Assembly (NCBI RefSeq): GCF_003992595.1
Contig: NZ_RZNA01000040.1
Coordinates: 1-64,000 of the forward strand
Origin: Flagellimonas oceanensis
GTDB lineage: Bacteria; Bacteroidota; Bacteroidia; Flavobacteriales; Flavobacteriaceae
Length of the DNA: 64,000 nucleotides
Reading direction: 5' to 3'
A program made the translations under genes and the position numbers. Numbering within the stretch: position 1 is the stretch's first letter; every line of letters begins with the position of its first letter. Below, piece after piece: positions 53,710 to 62,340 of the stretch. A model generated the notes under the pieces. That model worked only from the letters and a program-made list of their open reading frames with translations, had not been told where the DNA came from and did not search any database.

Positions 53710-54581
53710 AAGGCAACAGTGTTTAAATGTGTAAAGTAGGCGTGCTCCAAAGTTGGGGTTGTTTCTGTAAAACCGGCAGGGCAATCGTCAGCATGAATGG
53801 TGATGTGCATGACCCTTTCCACCAATTGCTTACTTATGATTTGATGATGCGAATCCAAAGTGGGTAGTTCTTCTTTGGAAATCGCTTTGCTCCATAATTT
53901 TCCATTTAATTGCTCGAGATAGTCGTTTGGGGCACCTTGAGAAATAACATGTCCCTTTTTAATGATGGCCATTTGTGAACAGAGGTTTCTCACATCTTCC
54001 ACCAAGTGCGTGGATAATATGATGATGATGTCCTCGCTGATATCACTGAGCAGTGTATTGAAACGATTTCGTTCTTCTGGGTCCAATCCGGCTGTGGGCT
54101 CATCTACAATAACGATTTTGGGTTCTCCCAATAATGCCTGGGCTACTCCAAAACGCTGTTTCATACCTCCTGAAAACGTATGGACCTCTTTGTTTTTGAA
54201 ATCGGTCAAATTCACTTTTTCCAATAAATTCATGATTTGATCATGACGTTGCTTCTTGTTCGATACCCCTTTCAATTTGGCCAAGTGCTCCAAAAGGTCA
54301 TAAGCGGATACTTTGGGGTAAACTCCAAAGTATTGGGGCAAAAAACCCAAATGCTTTTGGATATCCAGTGGGTTTTGAACAACGTCGACACCATTGAAAC
54401 TGATGTTGCCTTCCGTTGGTTTTTGCAGTCCAACAATGGTTTTCATAAGGGAAGATTTGCCTGCGCCATTTGGCCCCAAGAGTCCGAATATTCCGTTTTC
54501 TATTTCTAGATTTAAGGCAGTAAGCGCCTTGTACCCATTGCTATACACAAGGGATACATTATCAATTTTTAATGTATTCAT
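53706..54581 (-). CDS. ABC transporter ATP-binding protein
   Basis: 291 aa. Walker A GLLGPNGAGKSS, Q-loop FLPQYFGVYP, signature TFSGGMKQRFGVAQALLG, Walker B IVIVDEPTAGLDP, H-loop LSTHLVED. Its stop overlaps the permease-peptidase start, so they form one transporter. 21 nt after the small HTH gene. Confidence 0.93.
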   Translation of the reverse strand: MNTLKIDNVSLVYSNGYKALTALNLEIENGIFGLLGPNGAGKSSLMKTIVGLQKPTEGNISFNGVDVVQNPLDIQKHLGFLPQYFGVYPKVSAYDLLEHLAKLKGVSNKKQRHDQIMNLLEKVNLTDFKNKEVHTFSGGMKQRFGVAQALLGEPKIVIVDEPTAGLDPEERNRFNTLLSDISEDIIIILSTHLVEDVRNLCSQMAIIKKGHVISQGAPNDYLEQLNGKLWSKAISKEELPTLDSHHQIISKQLVERVMHITIHADDCPAGFTETTPTLEHAYFTHLNTVAL

Positions 54582-54602
54582 GGTCTAAATATGTTGGAAG
54601 AA

Positions 54603-54806
54603 CTATGCTACATAGTCAATAATATCTCCTGGTTTACAGTCTAAGGCCTTGCAAATGGCCTCTAGGGTTTCAAAGCGTACACCTTTGGCCTTTCCATTTT
54701 TAAGTATGGATAAATTAGCAGGGGTTATGCCAATCTCTTCAGCAAGGTCCTTGCTCTTTATCTTTCGTTTGGCAAGCATCACATCAATATTTATAATAAT
54801 CGGCAT
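54603..54806 (-). CDS. Small XRE-family HTH regulator (YozG-like)
   Basis: 67 aa: MLAKRKIKSKDLAEEIGITPANLSILKNGKAKGVRFETLEAICKALDC is a single helix-turn-helix domain ending KPGDIIDYVA. Pairs 3 nt away with a DUF2975 membrane protein, a frequent HTH/DUF2975 couple, and precedes the ABC genes it may control. Confidence 0.88.
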   Translation of the reverse strand: MPIIINIDVMLAKRKIKSKDLAEEIGITPANLSILKNGKAKGVRFETLEAICKALDCKPGDIIDYVA

Positions 54807-54809
54807 AAT

Positions 54810-55319
54810 TTAAATATATAGGTCTTGTTCGTTCTGTAATGACAGCCCTTGATTGAAAATTTCTGAAATAATGAAGATAAAAACCCCCAGAACAAGGTGT
54901 AACGCTACAATGATGAATATTCCATTGTCAATCTCGATAAAGAATGAAGAAAAGGCGACAAGCACTATGGGAAAAATCAAATTTGCTAAATAAAACCGCT
55001 TTAAATGTGCAATATTGGGTTGGGTAAAAAGCTTTTCCTGGTAGAACACTTTAAACACATTGGAAAGCAGCCAAAAAAAGAAAGTATAAGATAAAACAGG
55101 TAGCAAAAAAGCAAATAGAAAATACGGCCAGTTGTCGTCCAATATTAAAAAAGAAACATCGGTAAAAGGATAGTTGATCACAGCTCTGGTCTCCTCAATT
55201 TGAATATTGGTTTTTGTAATCCACGAGAAAGCACCGTACAGTGCAACTACCAAGTAGATCCAAGAAATACTTCTGGTAACTGCATACAATAGTTTAGATA
55301 TTACTCTTGTTTTTTTCAT
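54810..55319 (-). CDS. DUF2975-family membrane protein
   Basis: 169 aa with four helices (SISWIYLVVALYGAF, PYFLFAFLLPVLSYTFFFW, YLANLIFPIVLVAFSSFF, GIFIIVALHLVLGVFIFI) and the family's EKLFTQPNIAHLKRF middle segment. Probably modulates the HTH protein encoded next; mechanism unknown. First gene of the 55319-50548 operon. Confidence 0.83.
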   Translation of the reverse strand: MKKTRVISKLLYAVTRSISWIYLVVALYGAFSWITKTNIQIEETRAVINYPFTDVSFLILDDNWPYFLFAFLLPVLSYTFFFWLLSNVFKVFYQEKLFTQPNIAHLKRFYLANLIFPIVLVAFSSFFIEIDNGIFIIVALHLVLGVFIFIISEIFNQGLSLQNEQDLYI

Positions 55320-55407
55320 TGGTCAGATGATGAATATTTCTGCAAATATATAATAAATTATTGTAAAACAATAATAAAATATCTTTTTATTGAATTTTGT
55401 GGGATTC

Positions 55408-55995
55408 TTAGCTTTGCCCATCAAGGTCTTCAATGGCGTTGAGGTCTGATGGAGTATTGATGTTCATCACGAATTTGGCGTGGGATTTGGGCAATTCAAT
55501 GATTTTTGTCTGTAGTTTGGCCAGCAGCTTTTGTAGGCCTAGTCTTTTTTCATCAATGGCTTGAGTGAAAAAGGGGTGGCTGCTTTTTCGGTAAATACCA
55601 ATCAATGGCATTTGTACGCCTTCGCACTGAACGATAAAAGCATCATGTTCCTCACCGATGCCTTCAATCAAACAATGTATGGTATCCTGATTCAAAAATG
55701 GCGTATCGCATGCAACAACAAGGTTGAACTCGGTTTTGGAATGTAACAGAGCGGTGTGGATACCCCCAACGGGACCAAGCCCGGGAACCGAATCGGGAAA
55801 TCTTGTGAGACCCAGCTCATCTAATTTCTGGTTGGTGGACACCACAAAAACATCTTCTGTACATCGTTGGACTGTTTCCAGAATATGGGTAATGAACGGT
55901 TTACCATTAAGTTCCAAAAATGCTTTGTCCGTGCCCATTCGAGTGCTTTTTCCCCCTGCAAGGACAATGCCCGTTATGTTTGCAGGGGTCAACAT
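55408..55995 (-). CDS. mobA: Molybdenum cofactor guanylyltransferase
   Basis: 195 aa from MLTPANITGIVLAGG. Transfers GMP to molybdopterin to make MGD. Nucleotide-binding signature GIVLAGGKSTRMGTDKA, GPVGGIHTAL, and metal-binding Asp in VVACDTPFL; C-terminal NINTPSDL. The start overlaps the stop of the 56366 gene. No other moa/moe genes are in the window. Confidence 0.88.
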   Translation of the reverse strand: MLTPANITGIVLAGGKSTRMGTDKAFLELNGKPFITHILETVQRCTEDVFVVSTNQKLDELGLTRFPDSVPGLGPVGGIHTALLHSKTEFNLVVACDTPFLNQDTIHCLIEGIGEEHDAFIVQCEGVQMPLIGIYRKSSHPFFTQAIDEKRLGLQKLLAKLQTKIIELPKSHAKFVMNINTPSDLNAIEDLDGQS

Positions 55996-56366
55996 GCACT
56001 GGTACCGCTTTTTGGGTTGGGGTAATTGTCGGATTGGTCTTCGATGGTATTGTCCAAACAAGCAAAATCCTTTTCCAACAGCAGTGAAAGTTGCTTTCCA
56101 TTGGGCAAATCCAAAGTGTTACTAAAGCCAATCCTATCCGATGTAGCCCATTCTGATAGTTTCTTGTCACTTAGGAATAGTGTGATGGTGTTTTCCTCAA
56201 AGGAAGCCTCCAAAGCATCAATGCCTTTCTTTGCTTTGAGCACGTAGGTAAACATGCTATGGCCAAAATCCGTAGTCTCTTTATAAGCGCCTGTTCTACA
56301 AAAGGTCTCTACCTCTGTTCTGGTCAATCTATACCGTATGGAATTGCCTTTGATTCGTATTTTCAT
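55989..56366 (-). CDS. mobA-linked hypothetical protein (DUF7009-like)
   Basis: 125 aa, soluble: MKIRIKGNSIRYRLTRTEVETF, later FLSDKKLSEWATSDRIGF and the C-terminal DNYPNPKSG, a motif I associate with small proteins next to mobA in Bacteroidota. Overlaps mobA by 7 nt. Function unknown, possibly in molybdenum cofactor handling. The 255 nt upstream (56367-56621) holds no gene. Confidence 0.7.
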   Translation of the reverse strand: MKIRIKGNSIRYRLTRTEVETFCRTGAYKETTDFGHSMFTYVLKAKKGIDALEASFEENTITLFLSDKKLSEWATSDRIGFSNTLDLPNGKQLSLLLEKDFACLDNTIEDQSDNYPNPKSGTSAC

Positions 56367-56621
56367 GTTTTTTGGTCAATTTACTCAATTCCGATGGTTT
56401 TCTTGCCCTGAAGAAAAACATCATGAGGGTCATAATGGTAATATATGGATTGAACATTAAGGAACCCATGATTGAGTCATCATTTTAATACATTTGATGG
56501 ATTACGAAATTCATAATTTCCAATGGTATCAATCGAAAAGCTTATAAAACCATTGATGGGCCATATCAGATTGGCTGGGGATTTAGTAGATTTGAGGAGA
56601 AACCAACTATTTAACTAACTC

Positions 56622-59600
56622 ATGACCTTTAAGCAACGTTCTTTTTATTTCCTTTTTACATTTTTAGTTACCTGTGCCACTTTGGCCCAGGACTTTGAAG
56701 CATTACAGTACAGAACCATTGGCCCCTCCCGGGGAGGTAGGGTAACCACTGTAACTGGAACTGCCATGTTGCCCGGAACTTTTTATTTTGGAGCATCTGG
56801 TGCAGGCGTCTGGAAAACCGATGATTATGGAACCACTTGGAACAATGTTTCCGATGGATTCTTTAAAACGCCATCCATCGGAGCCATCGAAATTGCGGCC
56901 AACGACCCTAACATAGTATACGTTGGGACGGGCTCCGATGGAATCCGTAGTAACATTATCTCAGGAAAAGGGGTATACAAATCTATAGATGCCGGTAAAA
57001 CCTGGGAACATATCGGATTGGAAAATGCAGGTCAAATTGGAGCCGTGGAAATAGACCCCACGAACAGTAATATTGCTTGGGTAGCGGCCATAGGAAACAC
57101 GTTTAAACCCAACAAGGAACGAGGCATCTTCAAAACCACTGATGGAGGAAAAACTTGGGAGAAAGTCCTGTATGTTTCCGAAGAAACGGGGTTTGCCGAC
57201 CTGGAATTGCTGCCAGGGAATCCCAATGTGGTATATGCTGCCGCTTGGAAAGCACGTAGGACACCATGGACCATTGATTCAGGAGGAAAAAACAGCGAAG
57301 GAGGCATCTACAAATCCATAAATGGTGGAAAAGATTGGGAGAAATTGGAAAACGGTCTCCCCGAAGGATTGATTGGAAAGATTGATCTAGCAGTTTCCCC
57401 AGTGGATTCCAAAATATTGTATGCGGTTGTGGAAGCCCCAGGCAAGGATAGGGGATTGTATAAATCTGAAGATCAAGGTAAGTCATTCACTCATGTTTCC
57501 GATGATGTAAGATTGGTAAACCGGCCATTTTACTATACCAACATTGAATTGGACCCGACCAATCCAGATATTGTGTATTCCAATGCCAATCCTTTGATAA
57601 AATCCACTGATGGAGGAAAAACATGGAAACGGATGAGCGTACCACACGGAGATAACCACGATATATGGCTCAATCCAGACAACCCGGATTTATTGATTCA
57701 GTGTAACGATGGAGGAGCCAATGTTTCCCATAACGGTGGTAAAACATGGTCCACACAATACAATCAGCCCACGGCTGAAATCTATCAAGTTGCGGTGGAT
57801 GACCAATATCCATATTGGGTGTATGGGGCACAACAGGATAATTCCACGTTGGCTATCCCAAGTATGGCCCCCAAAGCATCATCCCCTGCAAGCGGTAGTG
57901 AAATGATGAGTGTTGGAGGATGTGAAACAGGACCTGTAATCCCAATGCCCGGCAACCATTACATTGTTTACAACAACTGCAAGGGACGCTTCAGCGTGTA
58001 CAGCAAAAAAACAGGACAAAGCCGTGAATACTCCATTGGCGCATCCAATATATACGGACACAACCCCAAGGATTTAAAATATAGATTCCAACGTGTTGCA
58101 CCCATCCATGTGTCCCCATTTGACCCTGAAGTGGTCTACATGGGGTCTCAGTTCTTGCACATTACCAGCAACGGTGGTAAAAATTGGGAGACTATTTCCC
58201 CAGACTTGACGGCGAATGAGCCTGACAAGCAAGTCATATCAGGAAACCCGATTACTCGCGATATTACGGGAGAAGAATATTACAGCACGCTGTATTCCAT
58301 CAGGGAATCCAAAATAAGTAAAGGTGTGATATGGACAGGTTCCAATGATGGGGTAATTTCCGTGACCAAAGATGGCGGTGAAACATGGGAGGATGTTACG
58401 CCCAAAAAATTGCCGAAAGGAGGAAGGGTTGAGTCCATAGAACCGTCACAGTTCAATCCTGCCAAGGCATATGTTGCAGTAGACCGTCATCTGTTGGGCG
58501 ATACCACACCATATCTGTATAAAACTGATGATTATGGGGATAGTTGGGAATTGATAAGTACCGAATCCAACGGAATACCATCAGACTATACCACAAGGGT
58601 GCTACGGGAGGACCCAGTTCGCGAAGGCTTGTTGTATGCCGGTACCGAGTTTGGCATGTTCGTGTCGTTCGATGATGGTGGAACTTGGAAAGAGTTCCAA
58701 CAAAATCTTCCGGTAACGCCGATTACGGATATTACTTTGTTTCGAGGAGATTTGATTTTAAGTACCATGGGTCGTGGTTTCTGGATTTTGGACAAGGTTA
58801 CCACGCTTCAAGATGAAAATATTACCGAATTGGGGGAAACACCGGTTCTGTTCAAGCCCGACGACACATATAGGTATCAAACCCCATGGGGTGGAGGACG
58901 TTTCCCGGAATACCCATCCACCAGTGTGATTATTGATTACTATTTGCCATCCGATACTAAAGAAGGTATAAGTCTTCAGATTTTGGATCCCCAAGGGAAG
59001 GAAGTTGCAACTGTTGTGAGCGATTCCACAAAATTGAAATCCACCACTGAAACGGTTGATGATATGAGCCTTAGTATGACATTCGTTTACATGGACAAAA
59101 AGCTGGAGACCAAAAAAGGATTACATCGATTTGAATGGAACCTTCAGCAAAAAGGAGCATGGGACAAAAACAAAAGAAGGCGATTCAAAAACGGCCCCAT
59201 GGTGCTTCCCGGGAATTATACTGCAAAACTGACCGTAGGGAATCAGACTTTTGAGAAACCCTTCAAAGTTCTCATGGACCCAAAACTTGAAGATGATGGG
59301 GTTTCTTTGGCGGATATGAAAGCACAACAGGAACTTCAGTTTAAAGTCATAGACCTATTGTCGGAAGCCAAAATGCTTCAGGACAAAGTGGAAGATAAAA
59401 TCAAGGAGCTTGAAAAATCAAAAGTAGGGGAGGCGAAAATCAAGCATTACAAAGATATTTTGAAGGAGCTGAAAAATGCTGATGGGGCCTATCCAGAAGT
59501 GGTAATGGTATCCCAAATATCTTATCTGTACTATATTGTAAGCGGCGCCGACAAAGAACCCGGTCAAGAGGAAAAAGACAGTTATGAAGAACTGTTGGCC

Positions 59601-59636
59601 CAATTCAACGAGCTCAAGCAAAAAGCCAACTTATAA
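56622..59636 (+). CDS. Secreted Asp-box (BNR/sortilin-like) beta-propeller protein
   Basis: 1004 aa. Sec signal ending LAQ. About ten Asp-box repeats SxDGGxTW are spread over residues 70-720 (for example SIDAGKTW, TTDGGKTW, SINGGKDW, STDGGKTW, SHNGGKTW, TKDGGETW, SFDDGGTW), giving one or two propellers as in VPS10/sialidase-fold proteins. A ~280-residue C-terminal region has a beta-domain and a helical tail (KMLQDKVEDKIKELEKSK). Often annotated as glycosyl hydrolase, but no sialidase catalytic set is visible; protein or glycan binding is as likely. Confidence 0.82.
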   Translation: MTFKQRSFYFLFTFLVTCATLAQDFEALQYRTIGPSRGGRVTTVTGTAMLPGTFYFGASGAGVWKTDDYGTTWNNVSDGFFKTPSIGAIEIAANDPNIVYVGTGSDGIRSNIISGKGVYKSIDAGKTWEHIGLENAGQIGAVEIDPTNSNIAWVAAIGNTFKPNKERGIFKTTDGGKTWEKVLYVSEETGFADLELLPGNPNVVYAAAWKARRTPWTIDSGGKNSEGGIYKSINGGKDWEKLENGLPEGLIGKIDLAVSPVDSKILYAVVEAPGKDRGLYKSEDQGKSFTHVSDDVRLVNRPFYYTNIELDPTNPDIVYSNANPLIKSTDGGKTWKRMSVPHGDNHDIWLNPDNPDLLIQCNDGGANVSHNGGKTWSTQYNQPTAEIYQVAVDDQYPYWVYGAQQDNSTLAIPSMAPKASSPASGSEMMSVGGCETGPVIPMPGNHYIVYNNCKGRFSVYSKKTGQSREYSIGASNIYGHNPKDLKYRFQRVAPIHVSPFDPEVVYMGSQFLHITSNGGKNWETISPDLTANEPDKQVISGNPITRDITGEEYYSTLYSIRESKISKGVIWTGSNDGVISVTKDGGETWEDVTPKKLPKGGRVESIEPSQFNPAKAYVAVDRHLLGDTTPYLYKTDDYGDSWELISTESNGIPSDYTTRVLREDPVREGLLYAGTEFGMFVSFDDGGTWKEFQQNLPVTPITDITLFRGDLILSTMGRGFWILDKVTTLQDENITELGETPVLFKPDDTYRYQTPWGGGRFPEYPSTSVIIDYYLPSDTKEGISLQILDPQGKEVATVVSDSTKLKSTTETVDDMSLSMTFVYMDKKLETKKGLHRFEWNLQQKGAWDKNKRRRFKNGPMVLPGNYTAKLTVGNQTFEKPFKVLMDPKLEDDGVSLADMKAQQELQFKVIDLLSEAKMLQDKVEDKIKELEKSKVGEAKIKHYKDILKELKNADGAYPEVVMVSQISYLYYIVSGADKEPGQEEKDSYEELLAQFNELKQKANL

Positions 59637-59643
59637 AAACCAT

Positions 59644-59714
59644 GTCAATTCGAGGGCAGTCGAGGACTTAATGATTAGTGGTAATCAATAGGTTTCGACT
59701 GCGCTCAACCTGAC
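59644..59714. repeat. Dispersed repeat, inverted pair (hairpin)
   Basis: GTCAATTCGAGGGCAGTCGA and, inverted, TTCGACTGCGCTCAACCTGAC: two ~25-bp copies facing each other around a 22-nt loop. A third copy is at 60627. Resembles REP/BIME-like interspersed repeats common in Flavobacteria. The rest of the 340-nt gap to 59976 shows no gene. Confidence 0.75.
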
Positions 59715-59975
59715 AAAATTCAAAAGGCATCGATTTGTGGACTTTTCCGAAAATCAATGCAGTTCCTCGCAATGGAAACCTTTGTTCCGAAGTAGCGAAG
59801 AAATTATCGGTGCATTCAGGCTTTGGGTTTCAACCCGAAGGATGTTGTCGCAATCTTCAAGGTCAAAATTCCAACAACCATTGCTATCAACCAATTTGTT
59901 CAACGAAGGGCGAAGTTTTTTTACCTCGCCTTTTCGTTTTACAGATGTTTTAAATACATGAACGGTCATCATCAC

Positions 59976-60473
59976 TTAGCTACGGTCATAAAAAAATGGA
60001 GGCTCAATATCCAAGGCCCTCAAATAAACATAGCCTTGTCCGCGATGGTGAATCTCGTTATCCACAAAATACTGCAAATTGGATAGTACGGTACCTTCAT
60101 ACTGACCAAAAAGCTTTATGACTTCCTGAAACCGTTCAACACTGATTTGTTTCCATAGCGTGTTGATTTCATCTGTGTCTTGGTCCCATTTTTGCAAAAA
60201 TTCAGCCTTGGTGGTGCCATAATCCCTGTGTTCGTCAAATTCACTGGTGTTTTCAGATACAATTTCGGTAAGTCCGGGAACAGCAATGGCAAAAAGTTCC
60301 TTTACCATCTCGGAAAAAGGGCGCATGCCACCAACACTGTAATTAAAGAACTCTTTTTCGGGAAAAGCTTCAATAACTTTTCGTGTTAGCCTCCTATGGC
60401 CTTGATAATGTTCCAAAAATTGCTCAGGAGTGATTACTTGGTGCGTTGTCTGTTCATTAATGGTGTTTTCCAT
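59976..60473 (-). CDS. DinB-family protein
   Basis: 165 aa four-helix bundle: VITPEQFLEHYQGHRRLTRKVIEA, FFNYSVGGMRPFSEMVKELFAI and YFVDNEIHHRGQGYVYLRALDIEPPFF. The metal-site His of DinB/YfiT proteins are HRR and the NEIHHRGQ motif. Likely thiol-dependent S-transferase or stress protein; substrate unknown. Divergent from the YafY-type regulator. Confidence 0.85.
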   Translation of the reverse strand: MENTINEQTTHQVITPEQFLEHYQGHRRLTRKVIEAFPEKEFFNYSVGGMRPFSEMVKELFAIAVPGLTEIVSENTSEFDEHRDYGTTKAEFLQKWDQDTDEINTLWKQISVERFQEVIKLFGQYEGTVLSNLQYFVDNEIHHRGQGYVYLRALDIEPPFFYDRS

Positions 60474-60626
60474 GATGCTTTGTTTTTTAAAGGTTTATTG
60501 TTTCTGAAATCAAAATTATCGAAGGGGTGTGACAGCCCTTTGTCAGTAGAAAAAAAGCGCTTGAAAAAAAAGTTCTTGACAAGCTGTTGTCACTCGGCAA
60601 GCATAGCTTTGAAAAATCAGCAAGAT

Positions 60627-60650
60627 GTCAGGTCGAGTGTAGTCGAGACT
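60627..60650. repeat. Dispersed repeat, third copy
   Basis: GTCAGGTCGAGTGTAGTCGA, same family as 59644-59714, on the other side of the DinB gene. Confidence 0.7.
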
Positions 60651-60761
60651 CTTGAAAGTAGAACCTAATCAATTTATAATCGAATCAAGATGAGCAAGAA
60701 AAGATCTCCTATCCTTGGGTTGAAATCCTATCTTTGGGAGATAGCTCACACAATTATGGGA

Positions 60762-61718
60762 ATGGATACCGCAAAACGTTTTGATAGGATAGTGGCCATT
60801 TTAATTCAGTTGCAGTCCAAACGGATTGTAAAGGCACAGGAATTGGCAGACCGCTTTGATGTGAGCCTGCGCACCATTTATAGGGACATTCGGACTTTGG
60901 AGGCTTCGGGTGTGCCCATTGTGAGTGAAGCAGGTGTGGGATATACCATTATGGAAGGCTATCGATTGCCTCCCGTGATGTTTACCCGCGAAGAAGCGGG
61001 AAGTTTTGTTGCCGCGGAAAAGCTCATGCAAAAGTTTACCGATAAATCCCTCGGAGCTTATCATGAGTCGGCCATGTTTAAACTTAAATCGGTCTTGCTC
61101 GGAAAAGAGAAGGATTGGGTGGAAGCTTTAGAGTCACAAGTATCCATAGTGCCAGGTCAGGTTTTGTTCAATGAAAAGGTGCCCAATGCCCTTGAAATTC
61201 TGTTTGAGAGCATTGCAGAACGGAAGCAGGTATTTTTAAAATATGAATCACTTAGGGAAGAAACGCCATCGGAACGGAGAATAGAACCTGTTGGACTTTT
61301 TCATGAAAACGGATTCTGGTACATATTGGGCTACTGCCATTTGCGGACGGATTATAGACATTTCCGAACGGATAGAATCCACAAGATCGCAAGAACATCA
61401 CTGGATTTTTTATTGGAACACGGAACCATCGAAGAACATCGCAAAAAACGAGAAGAGGTAGCGAAAACAAGAGTGCGGATATTAGTGGAAAAATCAGTGG
61501 CCAAATACATACAAGCCGGAAGAAAATATTATGGTTTTATTTCAGAAGAGGTAAAGGGCGAACAGGTGGAAATGACTTTTATGACCACGGATATGAAGAA
61601 CGGATTTGCCAGATGGTATCTCATGTTCGGAGATTATGCAACTATCATTGAACCCGAAGCATTAAGAGAAAGAGTGTCTGACATTCTGAAGAAGAGCCAA
61701 GAAATGTTGACCGCCTAA
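60762..61718 (+). CDS. YafY-type HTH/WYL transcriptional regulator
   Basis: 318 aa from MDTAKRFDRIVAIL; an upstream in-frame ATG (60690) adds 24 unlikely residues. DeoR-like winged helix (VKAQELADRFDVSLRTIYRDIRTLEASGVPI), WYL domain (ERKQVFLKYESL, RIEPVGLFHENGFWYILGYC) and a C-terminal WCX-like part. Divergent from dinB; probably controls the dinB and alkB-like neighbours. Different subfamily from the WYL protein at 39057. Confidence 0.9.
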   Translation: MDTAKRFDRIVAILIQLQSKRIVKAQELADRFDVSLRTIYRDIRTLEASGVPIVSEAGVGYTIMEGYRLPPVMFTREEAGSFVAAEKLMQKFTDKSLGAYHESAMFKLKSVLLGKEKDWVEALESQVSIVPGQVLFNEKVPNALEILFESIAERKQVFLKYESLREETPSERRIEPVGLFHENGFWYILGYCHLRTDYRHFRTDRIHKIARTSLDFLLEHGTIEEHRKKREEVAKTRVRILVEKSVAKYIQAGRKYYGFISEEVKGEQVEMTFMTTDMKNGFARWYLMFGDYATIIEPEALRERVSDILKKSQEMLTA

Positions 61719-61728
61719 TTTTAAAGAA

Positions 61729-62340
61729 GTGGATTTATTTACCGAACAGATTGACCCTGAAAAGAACTGGTTGCCCAAGGATGGTGTTGTCCATTATCAT
61801 GGCCCTATTTTGAATCATGAAGAAGCCAATCGATACTTTGAACAATTATTGGAAACCATTGCTTGGAAGAAAGATGTTGTCCAAATCTACGGCAAACGGA
61901 TAGAGACCAAGCGAAAAGTAGCATGGTATGGAAATCAACCTTTTGAATATACCTACTCCAACAGTACAAAAAAGGCTTTGCCCTGGACTACGGAATTATT
62001 GAAGCTTAAGGCGCTTGTCGAAAAGCTCACGAAGGAGACCTACAATTCGTGCTTACTGAATTTGTATCACTCAGGGGAAGAAGGTATGGCATGGCACAGC
62101 GATGCAGAGAAAGACCTGAAGAAAAATGGAGCCATTGCCTCCCTGAGTTTCGGAGCAGAGCGAAAATTCGCCTTCAAGCACAAGGAATCCAAAGAAAAGG
62201 TAGGGCTGACCCTCGACCATGGAAGCCTTTTGGTAATGAAAGGGAGTACCCAATCACATTGGCTCCACCGCCTACCACCAACAAAGTTGGTAAAGACACC
62301 GAGAATCAACCTTACTTTTAGAACAATAGTCGGTGCTTAG
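61729..62340 (+). CDS. AlkB-like 2-oxoglutarate/Fe(II) dioxygenase
   Basis: 203 aa from a GTG 11 nt after the regulator stop. Fe ligands HxD in GMAWHSDAEKD and a distal His in SHWLHRLP; 2-oxoglutarate-binding Arg pair in TPRINLTFR; SLSFGAERKFAFKHK is the family core strand. Repairs alkylated nucleic-acid bases by oxidative demethylation in known members. Confidence 0.9.
   Translation: MDLFTEQIDPEKNWLPKDGVVHYHGPILNHEEANRYFEQLLETIAWKKDVVQIYGKRIETKRKVAWYGNQPFEYTYSNSTKKALPWTTELLKLKALVEKLTKETYNSCLLNLYHSGEEGMAWHSDAEKDLKKNGAIASLSFGAERKFAFKHKESKEKVGLTLDHGSLLVMKGSTQSHWLHRLPPTKLVKTPRINLTFRTIVGA

Noticed and set aside
56622-59636. Calling the Asp-box protein a sialidase/glycosyl hydrolase
   Set aside because: Asp boxes alone do not show catalysis; the Arg triad and Tyr/Glu of sialidases were not found.
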